64,000 bases of DNA, taken from assembly GCA_028290665.1 (NCBI GenBank), contig JAQGJK010000015.1, positions 1 to 64,000 of the forward strand. Direction: 5' to 3'. Below the pieces are notes generated by a model. The model was given only the letters and a program-made list of their open reading frames with translations, was not told the DNA's origin and did not search any database. Both the position numbers and the translations under genes were made by a program. This DNA comes from Devosia sp. (GTDB lineage Bacteria > Pseudomonadota > Alphaproteobacteria > Rhizobiales > Devosiaceae). This document shows, one piece after another, positions 23,189 through 32,207 of this stretch (within the stretch, counting starts at the first letter, position 1; each line of letters begins with the position of its first letter).

Positions 23189-25273
23189 ATGCAGGCGCGA
23201 CTGAGCGTGGATATCGGGGGTACGTTCACCGACCTCGTCTTGCTGCGCGACGATGGCGTGAGCTTTTCATGCAAGGTCAGTTCGACCCCGGCGGAACCCG
23301 AAGAGGCCGTGATCACCGGCATGCGCCTGGTGCTCGCCGAAGCCGGACTTGAGCCCGCAACGCTGTCGGAAGTGCTGCACGGCACCACCGTCGGCTCGAA
23401 TACGCTGCTGCAGATGGCCGGCGCCCGCTGCGGCCTGCTGACCACCATGGGCTTTCGCGATGTGCTGGAAATCGGCCGGCTGCGCACGCCCGGCATGTTC
23501 GACCTGTCGTGGGACAAGCCGCGACCGCTCGTCGAGCGGCGCTATCGGCTGGAAGTCCGCGAACGCATGAACGCCGCCGGCGACGTGCTGACGCCGATCG
23601 AAATCGACGACGTACTGGCTGCCGGCGCCTTCTTTGCCGGGGAGGGCATCGAGTCCGTCGCGATCTGCTTCCTCCATTCCTACAAGAACCCGGCGCACGA
23701 ACGCGCTGCCGCCGATGCGTTCGCCGCAGCTTTTCCGCATATCGCAGTCACCGCGTCGATCGACGTGCTGCCCGAGCCCGGTGAGTACGAACGCAGTTCG
23801 ACAACCGCGGTCAACGCCTACGTGCTGCCGGCGCTGCGCGGCTATCTCAACCGCCTGGAACAGAAACTGCGAAGCGAAGGCGTCACCGCGCCGCTGCTGA
23901 TCGGCAATTCCAATGGTGGCCTCTCTGGCGCCGCGATCGCGCAGCAAAAACCGGTGTTCTTCATTTCCTCCGGGCGCGCCTCCGGTGCGGTCGGCGCGGC
24001 GCGGCTCGGCGTCGCGACGGGGGAGGAAAACCTCGTCGTCTTCGACATGGGCGGCACCACCGCCTCGGCGGCGCTGATCCATCGCGGCGTGCTCGGACGC
24101 ACCCACGAATACGAGTTCCGCGCTGGCATGTCGGTGCCGAGCCGCTTCATCAAGGCCGGCGGCTACATGATGCGCGTCCCGACCATCGATGTGGCCGAAG
24201 TCGGCAACGGCGCGGGCTCCATCGCCGCGATCGACCCGGGCGGACTGCTGACCGTCGGCCCAGTGTCGGCCGGCGCGCGTCCCGGCCCGGTGTGCTACGG
24301 CCTCGGCGGCGAGCGGCCCACCGTTACCGATGCCAACGTCGTGCTTGGCCTGTTGCCGCCGTTCCTCGCCGGCGGCAGCCTTGAACTCGATGTCGAGGCG
24401 GCGCGAACTGCCATCGCCCGGGAACTCGGCGCGCCTCTCGGCCTCACCGTCGAGCAGGCGGCGTTGGGCATTCGCGACATCGCCAATTCCAACATGGTCC
24501 GCGCCATCCGCGCCGTCACGGTCGAGCGCGGCCTCGATCCGCGCGACCTGAAACTCATGGCCTTCGGCGGCTCGGGCCCGGTGCATGCCTGCGATGTCGC
24601 GGCGATCCTCGGCATCACCGAGGTGCTGTTCCCCCCATCCCCGGGCGTATTTACTGCCATGGGCATGCTGGCCGGCACAGTCGAGCATCACGAATTGCGC
24701 AACACGCACATGCCGATCGAGGCGCTTCAACCCGGTCAACTCTCATCCCTACAGGCTGAGATGGAGGAGGCGGCATTTGCCGCGCTGGCGCGGCAAGGCT
24801 ACGCGCCCGATGGCATTACGCTCGGCTATGAGATCAACCTCCGGCTGCAGGGCCAGGATGCCGCGCTGCCGATCGCGCTGGTCCGCGACCCGGATCAGGC
24901 AGCGCTCGCAGTCTTGCTCCCGGCGTTCATCGAGAAATACTACGAAACCTACGGCTATCGCCCGAGCGATGCCGTCGAGGCCGTGTCGCTGCGCCTGCAC
25001 AGCCAGGGCAAAAGCCACGCCGCACTGGATTTCCTCAACCTCAGGAGCGCCGAAAGCGCCGCCACTGGCACGGGTCCGGGGGTTCGAATGGGCTGCTTTA
25101 GCGGCCATGGCTGGCTCGAAACCACCGTGCTGCGGCGACAGGACTTTCAGGGACCACTGGCCGGCCCGCTGATCATCGAGAGCGCCGATACGACCATTGT
25201 CATCCCGCCCGGCGCCATCGCATCGGTCACCGCCACCGGCAGCATCTTGGCCACGCTGGAGCAAATGCCGTGA
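23189..25273 (+). CDS. hyuA: Hydantoinase/oxoprolinase A subunit (HyuA-like)
   Basis: A 694-residue subunit of the ATP-dependent hydantoinase/5-oxoprolinase/acetone-carboxylase-like family. The N-terminal ASKHA-type nucleotide-binding start RLSVDIGGTFTDLVLL is intact, followed by LHGTTVGSNTLL, the second phosphate motif VVFDMGGTTA, and LMAFGGSGPVHACDVA. ATG 23189 has GAGG five bases upstream and gives the usual N-terminus; TTG 23162 is a less likely start. The stop overlaps hyuB by GTGA. In this cluster it may open a lactam, lactone or hydantoin ring, or phosphorylate an enol; the substrate is unknown. Confidence 0.9.
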   Translation: MQARLSVDIGGTFTDLVLLRDDGVSFSCKVSSTPAEPEEAVITGMRLVLAEAGLEPATLSEVLHGTTVGSNTLLQMAGARCGLLTTMGFRDVLEIGRLRTPGMFDLSWDKPRPLVERRYRLEVRERMNAAGDVLTPIEIDDVLAAGAFFAGEGIESVAICFLHSYKNPAHERAAADAFAAAFPHIAVTASIDVLPEPGEYERSSTTAVNAYVLPALRGYLNRLEQKLRSEGVTAPLLIGNSNGGLSGAAIAQQKPVFFISSGRASGAVGAARLGVATGEENLVVFDMGGTTASAALIHRGVLGRTHEYEFRAGMSVPSRFIKAGGYMMRVPTIDVAEVGNGAGSIAAIDPGGLLTVGPVSAGARPGPVCYGLGGERPTVTDANVVLGLLPPFLAGGSLELDVEAARTAIARELGAPLGLTVEQAALGIRDIANSNMVRAIRAVTVERGLDPRDLKLMAFGGSGPVHACDVAAILGITEVLFPPSPGVFTAMGMLAGTVEHHELRNTHMPIEALQPGQLSSLQAEMEEAAFAALARQGYAPDGITLGYEINLRLQGQDAALPIALVRDPDQAALAVLLPAFIEKYYETYGYRPSDAVEAVSLRLHSQGKSHAALDFLNLRSAESAATGTGPGVRMGCFSGHGWLETTVLRRQDFQGPLAGPLIIESADTTIVIPPGAIASVTATGSILATLEQMP

Positions 25274-26931
25274 GCGCGTTCGATCCCATCACCTTCGCCG
25301 TGATCAAGAGCGGCCTCGATACCATCGTCGACGACATGGCTTATGCCGTGATGCGCACCGCCCGCTCCCCCATCGTGCGGGATGTGCTCGATTACTCGGT
25401 GACGCTCTGCGACGCGCGGGGCCGCATCCTGTCGCAGGCGAAAACCGTGGCGCTCCACCTCGGCGCGGTGCCCGATGCCATGGATTTGGTGCTGGCGCAG
25501 TTCGCGGGAAACCTGTTCCCCGGCGACGTGGTGGTGCTCAACGACCCTTACAACGGCGGCATGCACCTGCCCGACATCTTCATGATCAAGCCGATCTTTT
25601 CCGAGCAGACGCTGTTGGGATTTTCCGTCGTCATCGCCCATCACTGCGATGTCGGCGGGCGCGTGCCGGGCTCCAATGCCAGCGATTCCACCGAGATCTT
25701 CCAGGAAGGCCTGCGCATAGCGCCGATGAAGCTGTACGAGCGCGGCGCGGTCAACCGGACGCTGCTGCAGATCATCGCCTCCAACGTCCGCCTGCCCGAT
25801 CTGGTGCTCGGCGACATCGACGCGCAATTTGCGACCTGCCTGATCGGCGAGCGCGAACTGCGGCGGCTGTTTGACCGCTACGGGAGCGACCTCGAGGTGT
25901 ATTTCGACCGGCTGCTGGACTATGGCGAGACGCTGACGCGCAAGGCGATCTCGGCTTGGCCGGATGGCGACTACCACTTCACCGACTACATCGATGGCGA
26001 CGGCTTTTCGGCGGCGGCCATCCCCATCCAGTGCAAGATCACGGTCACCGGCGACCACCTCACCGTCGATTTCGCCGGCTCGTCGCCGCAGGTGAAGGGC
26101 GCGATCAACGCGACGTTTTCCTTCGTCAAATCCGCGACCTATCTCACCATCCGCTGCGCGCTCGACCATGACGTGCCCAACAATGCCGGCGTCTATCGCG
26201 CCATCACCGTGCTGGCGCCCGAGGGCTCCATCCTCAACCCCCGCATGCCGGCTCCGGTGGCGGCACGGGCGTTGACCGGGTATCGCGTCGTCGATGCGGT
26301 CATGGGTGGCCTGGCGCAGATCGCGCCCGGCAAGGTCATGGCGGCGGGTGAAGGCGGCAACACCGTAGTAGCGATCGGCGGTTATTCCGGTGGCAGGCCG
26401 TTCGTGCTGGTCGACATGATCAATGGCGCCTGGGGCGGGCGCGCCAACAAAGACGGCATCGAGGGCATCACCAATCCGAGCCAGAACATGTCCAACTTGC
26501 CGATCGAAAGCCTGGAGCGGCAGTTCCCGCTGCTGATGGAAGAGTACGGGTTTCGCCCCGATTCCGGCGGCGCCGGGCAATATCGCGGCGGGCTCGGGCT
26601 GGTCCGGCAATACCGGCTGCTGGCCGATACGGCAGTGCTGCAGCTGCGCGCCGACCGCCACGAGCATCCGCCCTACGGGCTGTTCGGCGGCAAACCGGCA
26701 GCGTCCTCGCGCAATTCGATCTGCGAGAACGGAGCATGGCGACAATTGCCGGCCAAGATCACGCTGGAGATCACCGCCGGCACCGTCATCCGCCACGAAC
26801 AGGCTGGCGGCGGCGGCTTTGGCGATCCGACGTGGCGCGATCCGGCGGCGATCGCCCGCGACATCGGCAATGGCAAGGTGACCGCCCAGGCGGCACAGGC
26901 CGACTACGGCTTTCAGGGAGACGGCGCATGA
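25270..26931 (+). CDS. hyuB: Hydantoinase/oxoprolinase B subunit (HyuB-like)
   Basis: A 553-residue partner of HyuA. Family blocks include DYSVTLCDARGRILSQ, GDVVVLNDPYNGGMHLPD (His and Asp near the metal/active site), AHHCDVGGRVPGSNA and the C-terminal EQAGGGGFGDP. The start is GTG 25270 inside the hyuA stop, and the stop overlaps the following SDR gene by ATGA, so three genes are translationally coupled. No membrane or signal segments. Confidence 0.9.
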   Translation: MSAFDPITFAVIKSGLDTIVDDMAYAVMRTARSPIVRDVLDYSVTLCDARGRILSQAKTVALHLGAVPDAMDLVLAQFAGNLFPGDVVVLNDPYNGGMHLPDIFMIKPIFSEQTLLGFSVVIAHHCDVGGRVPGSNASDSTEIFQEGLRIAPMKLYERGAVNRTLLQIIASNVRLPDLVLGDIDAQFATCLIGERELRRLFDRYGSDLEVYFDRLLDYGETLTRKAISAWPDGDYHFTDYIDGDGFSAAAIPIQCKITVTGDHLTVDFAGSSPQVKGAINATFSFVKSATYLTIRCALDHDVPNNAGVYRAITVLAPEGSILNPRMPAPVAARALTGYRVVDAVMGGLAQIAPGKVMAAGEGGNTVVAIGGYSGGRPFVLVDMINGAWGGRANKDGIEGITNPSQNMSNLPIESLERQFPLLMEEYGFRPDSGGAGQYRGGLGLVRQYRLLADTAVLQLRADRHEHPPYGLFGGKPAASSRNSICENGAWRQLPAKITLEITAGTVIRHEQAGGGGFGDPTWRDPAAIARDIGNGKVTAQAAQADYGFQGDGA

Positions 26932-27686
26932 GCAAGGTCGCAGTAGTAACCGGCGGGGCGAGCGGCATCGGCGAAGCGACCGCACGACACTTTGCGGCAT
27001 CCGGCTGGACGGTGGTCATCGGCGATGTGGGGGATGTGCGGGGTGAGGCCATCGCCACAGAACTCGGCGCGACCTACCACCATCTCGATGTCGCTTCGGA
27101 AGCCGAAATCGTCGCCTTCTGCGCAGCGGTTTACACCAGCCATGGCCATGTCGACGTCGTGGTCAATTCGGCGGGCGTGCTGCAGAACGCCGTGCGCTAC
27201 ACCGAAATGGACATGGCTGAGTTCGACCGCATCCACGCCATCAACGTGCGCGGCTCGCTGCTGGTCAACCGCAGCTTCGGCACCCTGATGTCCGAGGCGG
27301 GCAGCGGGGTGATCATCAACATGGCATCGCTCACTACCTATCGCCCGTCGGGCCAGCCGGCCTATGCGATGGGCAAGGCGTCGATCAAGATGATGACGGA
27401 ATTGATGGCCGCGGAGCTTGGCCCGAGGGGCGTACGCGTCAACGCGGTGGCGCCCGGCTATGTGCTGACGCCCGCCATGCAGGCGCGGCTCGACAGCGGC
27501 CAGCGTGACCCGAAGCTGATCATCGAGAAGTCGGCGCTGCGCCGCTTCGTGCAGCCGGCGGACGTGGCGGAAGCGATCTTCTTTCTGTGTTCGGATGCCG
27601 CCGCAGCCATTACCGGCGTAACGCTGCCGGTCGATTGTGGTTGGCTGGCGACCTCGGCCTACACGGCCTATGCGGCCGTGCCGTAA
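26928..27686 (+). CDS. Short-chain dehydrogenase/reductase
   Basis: A 252-residue SDR with the NAD(P)-binding TGGASGIG at about residues 8-15, Asp at the end of beta-2 (VIGDVGD) suggesting NAD preference, NSAG, a catalytic Ser in NMASLTT and YAMGK (Tyr and Lys) and the C-terminal AITGVTLPVDCGW. ATG 26928 overlaps the hyuB stop. It probably oxidises a hydroxy acid or sugar acid in the pathway that starts with the UxaA-like dehydratase. It converges on the aldehyde dehydrogenase gene with only six bases between them. Confidence 0.9.
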   Translation: MSKVAVVTGGASGIGEATARHFAASGWTVVIGDVGDVRGEAIATELGATYHHLDVASEAEIVAFCAAVYTSHGHVDVVVNSAGVLQNAVRYTEMDMAEFDRIHAINVRGSLLVNRSFGTLMSEAGSGVIINMASLTTYRPSGQPAYAMGKASIKMMTELMAAELGPRGVRVNAVAPGYVLTPAMQARLDSGQRDPKLIIEKSALRRFVQPADVAEAIFFLCSDAAAAITGVTLPVDCGWLATSAYTAYAAVP

Positions 27687-27692
27687 GTCACC

Positions 27693-29162
27693 TCAGGCGT
27701 AATTCACATAAATCGTCTTCTTCTGGAAATATGCGTCCAGCCCGTATTTGCCGTCTTCGCCGCCGATGCCGCTGTCGCGCAGCCCGCCGTGATGGGCGTG
27801 CACCGCGTCCCCGCCCGGCCGGTTGACGTAGATTTCGCCGAAGCGCAGTTCCTTGACCAGCCGCATCATGCGGCGGACGTCTTTCGTGAACACATAGGCC
27901 GAGAGGCCGTAGCGGCTTTCGTTGGCGAGGCGGAGGCCTTCGTCGAAATCGGTCACGCGCATCACCGGCACGACGGGGCCGAACACCTCGTCCTGCATGA
28001 TGGCCATGGCGTTATCCGTCACGGTCATCACCGTCGGGTCATACCAGTGGCCACGCGAAAACTCGTTCTCGGTCAACCGACGCCCGCCGGTGAGGATTTC
28101 AGCCCCAGCCGCCTTGGCCGCATCGACCATGCTCTCGACTTTATCGAGTTCCGGACCGGAGAATTTCGGCCCGACATCGACCAGCGTGGTCGGGTCGCCG
28201 ACTTTCAGCGCTTTTACCGCGGTGACGAACTTGTCGAGGAATTCGTCAGCGATCTTTTCATGCACATACATGCGCTCGTTGCAGATGCAGATCTGGCCGC
28301 AGTTTTCAAAACGCGACAACACGGCTGCCCGCACTGCGGCGCCAATGTCGGCATCCTCGGCGACGATGAACGGGGCCTTGCCGCCCAGTTCCAGCCGCAG
28401 GATCTTCAGATCCTCGGCGGCGTGGCGGAAGATGTCCTTGCCGGCGCGGACGCTGCCGGTCAGCGTGATCAGGCGCGGCACGGGGTGCGTCACCAGCGCC
28501 CGGCCGATGCCTTCGCCGGTGCCGCTGACGACGTTGATGACGCCCGACGGAAAGCCGATCTGCGCCGAGAGCTGGGCGATCTCGAGCGCCACCATCGGCG
28601 TGCCCTCGTGCGATTTGACCACCACGGTATTGCCGGCAATCAGCGCCGGGCCGATCTTGCGGCACATCAGGGCGGCTGGATAATTCCAGGCGGTCAGCGC
28701 GATCACGACGCCATGGGCGACGCGCTGTATCCAGATCTGCTCGTCGGCATTGTCGGACGGAATGATGTCGCCAGTGATGCGGCGGGCTTCCTCGGCGGCG
28801 TAGGTCAGGTACAGCGCCGCGCTTTCGATCTCGCCACGTGCCTCGTGCAGGGGCTTGCCCTGCTCGGCGATGACGACGCGGGCCAATCGCTCGCGGTTTT
28901 CAAGGATGAGCCGCGCGAGGTCCTTCAGCATCTGGCCGCGCGCGACCGGCGGCAGGGCTTCCCAAGCGGGCTGGGCCTGATAGGCGGCAACCACCGCACG
29001 GTCCGCATCGTCGGCACTGCCGCGCGGCACCGAAGCGATGATCGCGCCCGTCGCGGGGTTTTCGACCTCGATCCATTCCTTGACGGTGGAATCGACCCAT
29101 TGGCCGCTGATAAAGTGCCGGTAGCGATCGGTGCCTTTGACAAGGTCTTTCATGGCGGGCAT
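27693..29162 (-). CDS. Aldehyde dehydrogenase, AldA-like (lactaldehyde/glycolaldehyde type)
   Basis: A 489-residue NAD(P)-dependent aldehyde dehydrogenase. Catalytic Glu lies in LELGGKAPFIV and catalytic Cys in NCGQICICNERMY; ITLTGSVRAGKDI is the cofactor loop. The C-terminal part (FGEIYVNRPGGDAVHAHHGG, then SGIGGEDGKYGL) closely resembles AldA lactaldehyde/glycolaldehyde dehydrogenases. ATG 29162 has GAAAGAG upstream; the frame is open further but without a start signal. It follows the TRAP permease gene by 20 bases, so it belongs to the TRAP operon and probably oxidises the aldehyde released by the nearby aldolases. Confidence 0.9.
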   Translation of the reverse strand: MPAMKDLVKGTDRYRHFISGQWVDSTVKEWIEVENPATGAIIASVPRGSADDADRAVVAAYQAQPAWEALPPVARGQMLKDLARLILENRERLARVVIAEQGKPLHEARGEIESAALYLTYAAEEARRITGDIIPSDNADEQIWIQRVAHGVVIALTAWNYPAALMCRKIGPALIAGNTVVVKSHEGTPMVALEIAQLSAQIGFPSGVINVVSGTGEGIGRALVTHPVPRLITLTGSVRAGKDIFRHAAEDLKILRLELGGKAPFIVAEDADIGAAVRAAVLSRFENCGQICICNERMYVHEKIADEFLDKFVTAVKALKVGDPTTLVDVGPKFSGPELDKVESMVDAAKAAGAEILTGGRRLTENEFSRGHWYDPTVMTVTDNAMAIMQDEVFGPVVPVMRVTDFDEGLRLANESRYGLSAYVFTKDVRRMMRLVKELRFGEIYVNRPGGDAVHAHHGGLRDSGIGGEDGKYGLDAYFQKKTIYVNYA

Positions 29163-29182
29163 GGGCGTTACTCTTTCGGCCT

Positions 29183-30493
29183 TCAGCGCATAAAATTGCC
29201 CTGGACTTCGTAGCCCATAGTCTCGGGCAGCCAGAGCGTGAGTTGGGGGACGTAGACGAGGACGAACAGCAGCGCGATCAGGACGAAGAGGAACGGCCAC
29301 ATTTCCTTGGTGATATCGGCGACCTTGATCCCGGAAACACCTGCAATAAGGAAGACCAGTTCGCCCATCGGCGGCGTGACGAGGCCGATCATCAGGTTGA
29401 CGACCGACACGACTCCGAAATGCACCGGGTCGATGCCAAGGTAAAGGACCGTCGGCATCAGGATCGGGATGATGATCAGCAGCATCAGCAGCGTATCGAG
29501 GAAGGCGCCGAGCACCAGGAACAGCAGCGTGACGACGAGCATGAACACCGCCGGCGCGAGGTTGAGCTCGATCATCCAGTGGCCCATGACCTCGGGGATC
29601 TGCTCGGCGGCGACGATCCAGTTCATCACCAGCGCGCCGGCGATGGTGATGGCGACCAGGGCAGTAGCCTTGGACGAGTCGACCAGCACGCGGTAAAAGC
29701 TGCGCAGCGTCAGCGACTTATACCAGAACAGGGCGAGGATGAGCGCGCAGAAGGCCGCGACGGCAGCCGCTTCGGTGGGCGTGACGGCGCCGGAATAGAT
29801 GCCGCCCAACAGAATGACTGGCAGGCACAGCACCGGGATGGCGTGAACGACGTCGACAATCGCTTTGCGGAATTTCGGCACCGGTTCGACCGGGAAATCC
29901 TTGTAGCGCGCCAGCACGGTAACGACGCCTGACTGAGCGCCGGCGAGCAGCAGGCCGGGGATCACCCCGCCCATGAACAGGTAGCCGATGGACGTGTTGG
30001 CGACCGCGCCGTACAGCACCATCGGGATCGAGGGCGGAATGATCGGCCCGATGATCGCGGAGGTCGAGGACAGCGCGGCGGCAAAGCCAGGCTTATAGCC
30101 GGCCTTTACCATCGCATCGACTTCGAGCTTGCCGGGCCCGGCGGCATCGGCGAGGGCCGAGCCGCTCATGCCCGAAAAGATCACGCTGGCGAGAATGTTG
30201 ACGTGGGCGAGCCCGCCCTTGAAGCGCCCGACCAGCATGTTGGCGACGCCGTACATCTTTTCGGTCAGGCCGCCGGCATTCATGATTTCGGCGGCGAGGA
30301 TGAACAGTGGTACCGACAGCAGCACGAAGCTGCCGTACAGCCCGTTGAGGCTCTGGGTCGCGACCAGCGCGATGTCCTGATGCGTCATCAACAGGTAGAC
30401 GATGGCGCTGGCGAGCATGGCGTGGCCGATCGGCATGCCGAGGAACGACCACAGGAAAAACAGGACGAACATCGTCCATGCCGAAAAACTCAT
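29183..30493 (-). CDS. dctM: TRAP transporter large permease subunit
   Basis: A 436-residue inner-membrane protein with about twelve hydrophobic segments, the large (ion-coupling) subunit of a tripartite ATP-independent importer. It starts MSFSAWTMFVLFFLWSFLGMPIGHAM and shows the family blocks GMSGSALADAAGPGKLEVDAM and IIPPSIPMVLYGAVANTSIG. Normal length. Gene order binding protein, small permease, large permease, aldehyde dehydrogenase on the minus strand makes one operon. Confidence 0.93.
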   Translation of the reverse strand: MSFSAWTMFVLFFLWSFLGMPIGHAMLASAIVYLLMTHQDIALVATQSLNGLYGSFVLLSVPLFILAAEIMNAGGLTEKMYGVANMLVGRFKGGLAHVNILASVIFSGMSGSALADAAGPGKLEVDAMVKAGYKPGFAAALSSTSAIIGPIIPPSIPMVLYGAVANTSIGYLFMGGVIPGLLLAGAQSGVVTVLARYKDFPVEPVPKFRKAIVDVVHAIPVLCLPVILLGGIYSGAVTPTEAAAVAAFCALILALFWYKSLTLRSFYRVLVDSSKATALVAITIAGALVMNWIVAAEQIPEVMGHWMIELNLAPAVFMLVVTLLFLVLGAFLDTLLMLLIIIPILMPTVLYLGIDPVHFGVVSVVNLMIGLVTPPMGELVFLIAGVSGIKVADITKEMWPFLFVLIALLFVLVYVPQLTLWLPETMGYEVQGNFMR

Positions 30494-30506
30494 GGGGATG
30501 ACGGTC

Positions 30507-30989
30507 CTAGAGTGCGGTTTGCCAGCGGGCGCTCGCCAGTCGCCTGAGGCGGATCGCGGCGCCGACGACGACGGCGATCATGAAGATAGCGAAGCAGGAA
30601 TAGACTAGGTCCATGCGCACATGCAGCAGCATGGAACTGCGCTTGCCGAGATAGTGGATATAGTCGAGCACCCCGGGGACGGCAGCAAGAAAGATCAGGC
30701 CAAGCGAGGCGGTGTTGAAGATGGCAACCCAGCGGCGCGGGCCGGGTTTGAACCAGTTGTAGAGCACATCGAAGACGATCTGCTGACGCTGCGGCACGAG
30801 GATATCGCAGGTCCAGAACACGATCCACACATAGGAGATCGAGCACAGTTCCAGCGTCCAGGCGATGGGCGCGTTGAAGACGTAGCGCGACACCACCTGA
30901 AGGATGAAGGCGAAGAACATGACGGCAAAACTCAGTGCCGCCACGCCCTCCGCGAGAGTCGTCCAGGCTTTGCGAAAGCCAGGGTTCAT
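30507..30989 (-). CDS. dctQ: TRAP transporter small permease subunit
   Basis: A 160-residue protein with four hydrophobic segments, typical of the DctQ subunit that pairs with DctM. It begins MNPGFRKAWTTLAEGVAALS and includes the family-type VSRYVFNAPIAWTLEL. It starts two bases after the binding-protein stop and ends 13 bases before dctM. Confidence 0.9.
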   Translation of the reverse strand: MNPGFRKAWTTLAEGVAALSFAVMFFAFILQVVSRYVFNAPIAWTLELCSISYVWIVFWTCDILVPQRQQIVFDVLYNWFKPGPRRWVAIFNTASLGLIFLAAVPGVLDYIHYLGKRSSMLLHVRMDLVYSCFAIFMIAVVVGAAIRLRRLASARWQTAL

Positions 30990-30991
30990 GC

Positions 30992-32023
30992 TCAGGCGCC
31001 GGCGGCGTTGATGCGGTCGAGCAGGCCGGCGGGCCAGGTCTTGGCGAAATCGCTGTCGAGGAACCGCTGCTGCACCTGCGTCCGGAAAGCAGCCACGTCA
31101 GGCGTGACGATCGTCAGGCCCTTGGATTCAAGGAACGCCTTGGCATCGGCCTCTGCCGCGAGCACGCCGGCGTCGTTGCCGGCCTTCGCCGCGTCTTCGG
31201 CATCGGAAACCGCCTTCCGCTCGTCATCGCTCAGCGCATCCCAATAGGGCTTTGCGATGGTGAAAAAGGTGTTGGCGACCAGGTGGTCGGTGAGCACGAC
31301 TTCCTTGGTGACTTCGTAGAACTTATTGGCGATGACGTCGGCCAGCGGGTTTTCGAAGCCGTCGATGGTACCGGTCTGCAAGCCGAGGTAGATTTCCTCG
31401 AAGGCCATCGGCGTGGCGCTGGCGCCGAGCGAATTGCCGAGGAACTGCCACGTTTCCGAGCCGGGCATGCGTAGCTTGAGGCCGGCGAGATCGGCGGGCA
31501 CGTTCACGTCGCGCGCCTCGCGCAGGATCACCTGACGCGAGCCGAGATACTGGCTGCGCAGGATTTCGAGGCCGAGGTCGGCGGCGACCTTTGCCCGGTA
31601 TTCCACCCCGACCTCGCCGTCATAGACAGCATCGAGATGGGCGGCGTCGCGAATGAGGTAGCCGTTGGTGAAGATCGAATATTCCGGGATCAGCGGCGCG
31701 ATATCCTGCGGCGAGATCATGCCGACTTCGAGATTGCCGCGCTGCATGGCCTCGATTTCGGTGCCCTGCGCGAACAGTGTGCCATTGTAGTGGATCTGCA
31801 CGTCAAAGGCGCCGGGCATGGATTTTTCCAGCGCGTCCTTGAAGGCGACCAGCGCCTGAGACTGGATTTCGTTCTCGGCGCCGGGGGTCGAAATGCGGAG
31901 AACCTTGGCCGCAGCAAACGCCCGCGTCGCGAGAAACGGCAGCGCCAGCGCGGCGGCGCCAGCAGCCAGCACGGTACGGCGGCCAAGGCGGCCCGAAAAG
32001 GCAGAAGTCCCAGAAGCGGTCAT
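30992..32023 (-). CDS. dctP: TRAP transporter substrate-binding protein
   Basis: A 343-residue periplasmic binding protein. The N-terminus has a twin-arginine type signal (GRLGRRTVLAAGAAALALPF, then LATRAFA). The mature part contains the DctP blocks GTLFAQGTEIEAMQRGNLEVG, shortened here as GTEIEAMQRGNLEVG, and LKLRMPGSETWQFLGNSLG, including the conserved Arg that pairs with the ligand carboxylate. ATG 32023 with AAGGGGAA upstream is preferred over a longer open frame. The neighbours suggest a sugar acid or other carboxylate as ligand. Confidence 0.9.
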   Translation of the reverse strand: MTASGTSAFSGRLGRRTVLAAGAAALALPFLATRAFAAAKVLRISTPGAENEIQSQALVAFKDALEKSMPGAFDVQIHYNGTLFAQGTEIEAMQRGNLEVGMISPQDIAPLIPEYSIFTNGYLIRDAAHLDAVYDGEVGVEYRAKVAADLGLEILRSQYLGSRQVILREARDVNVPADLAGLKLRMPGSETWQFLGNSLGASATPMAFEEIYLGLQTGTIDGFENPLADVIANKFYEVTKEVVLTDHLVANTFFTIAKPYWDALSDDERKAVSDAEDAAKAGNDAGVLAAEADAKAFLESKGLTIVTPDVAAFRTQVQQRFLDSDFAKTWPAGLLDRINAAGA

Positions 32024-32123
32024 GGTCGTTGTTCCCCTTGTTGCGGCCCGGGCCCGAAATTCCCTTAACCCAGCCTGCGTCCTGACGATGATGCTCACAC
32101 CCGACCAAGGCACCGTCAAGCAC

Positions 32124-32135
32124 AATGTTGACAAT
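32124..32135. promoter_or_regulatory. Near-palindrome in divergent dctP/lyase promoter region
   Basis: AATGTTGACAAT has half sites AATGT/ACAAT around a 2-base centre, resembling the TGTnnACA core of FadR-type GntR operators. It lies in the 184-base gap between the leftward TRAP operon and the rightward lyase genes. A GntR gene at 20601 starts the same catabolic island. The assignment is inference. Confidence 0.33.
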
Positions 32136-32207
32136 CTACGATTAATCTTGAAGATGAACGGCATCGGCGGCCAAGCCCTGCGGCGGCGCTGTATCCATGA
32201 GGTCCGG

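Noticed and set aside
25147-27000. A 617-codon open frame on the minus strand
   Set aside because: It lies opposite the clearly coding hyuA, hyuB and SDR genes, and its protein is a His/Arg/Asp-rich translation of high-GC codons with no recognisable domain.
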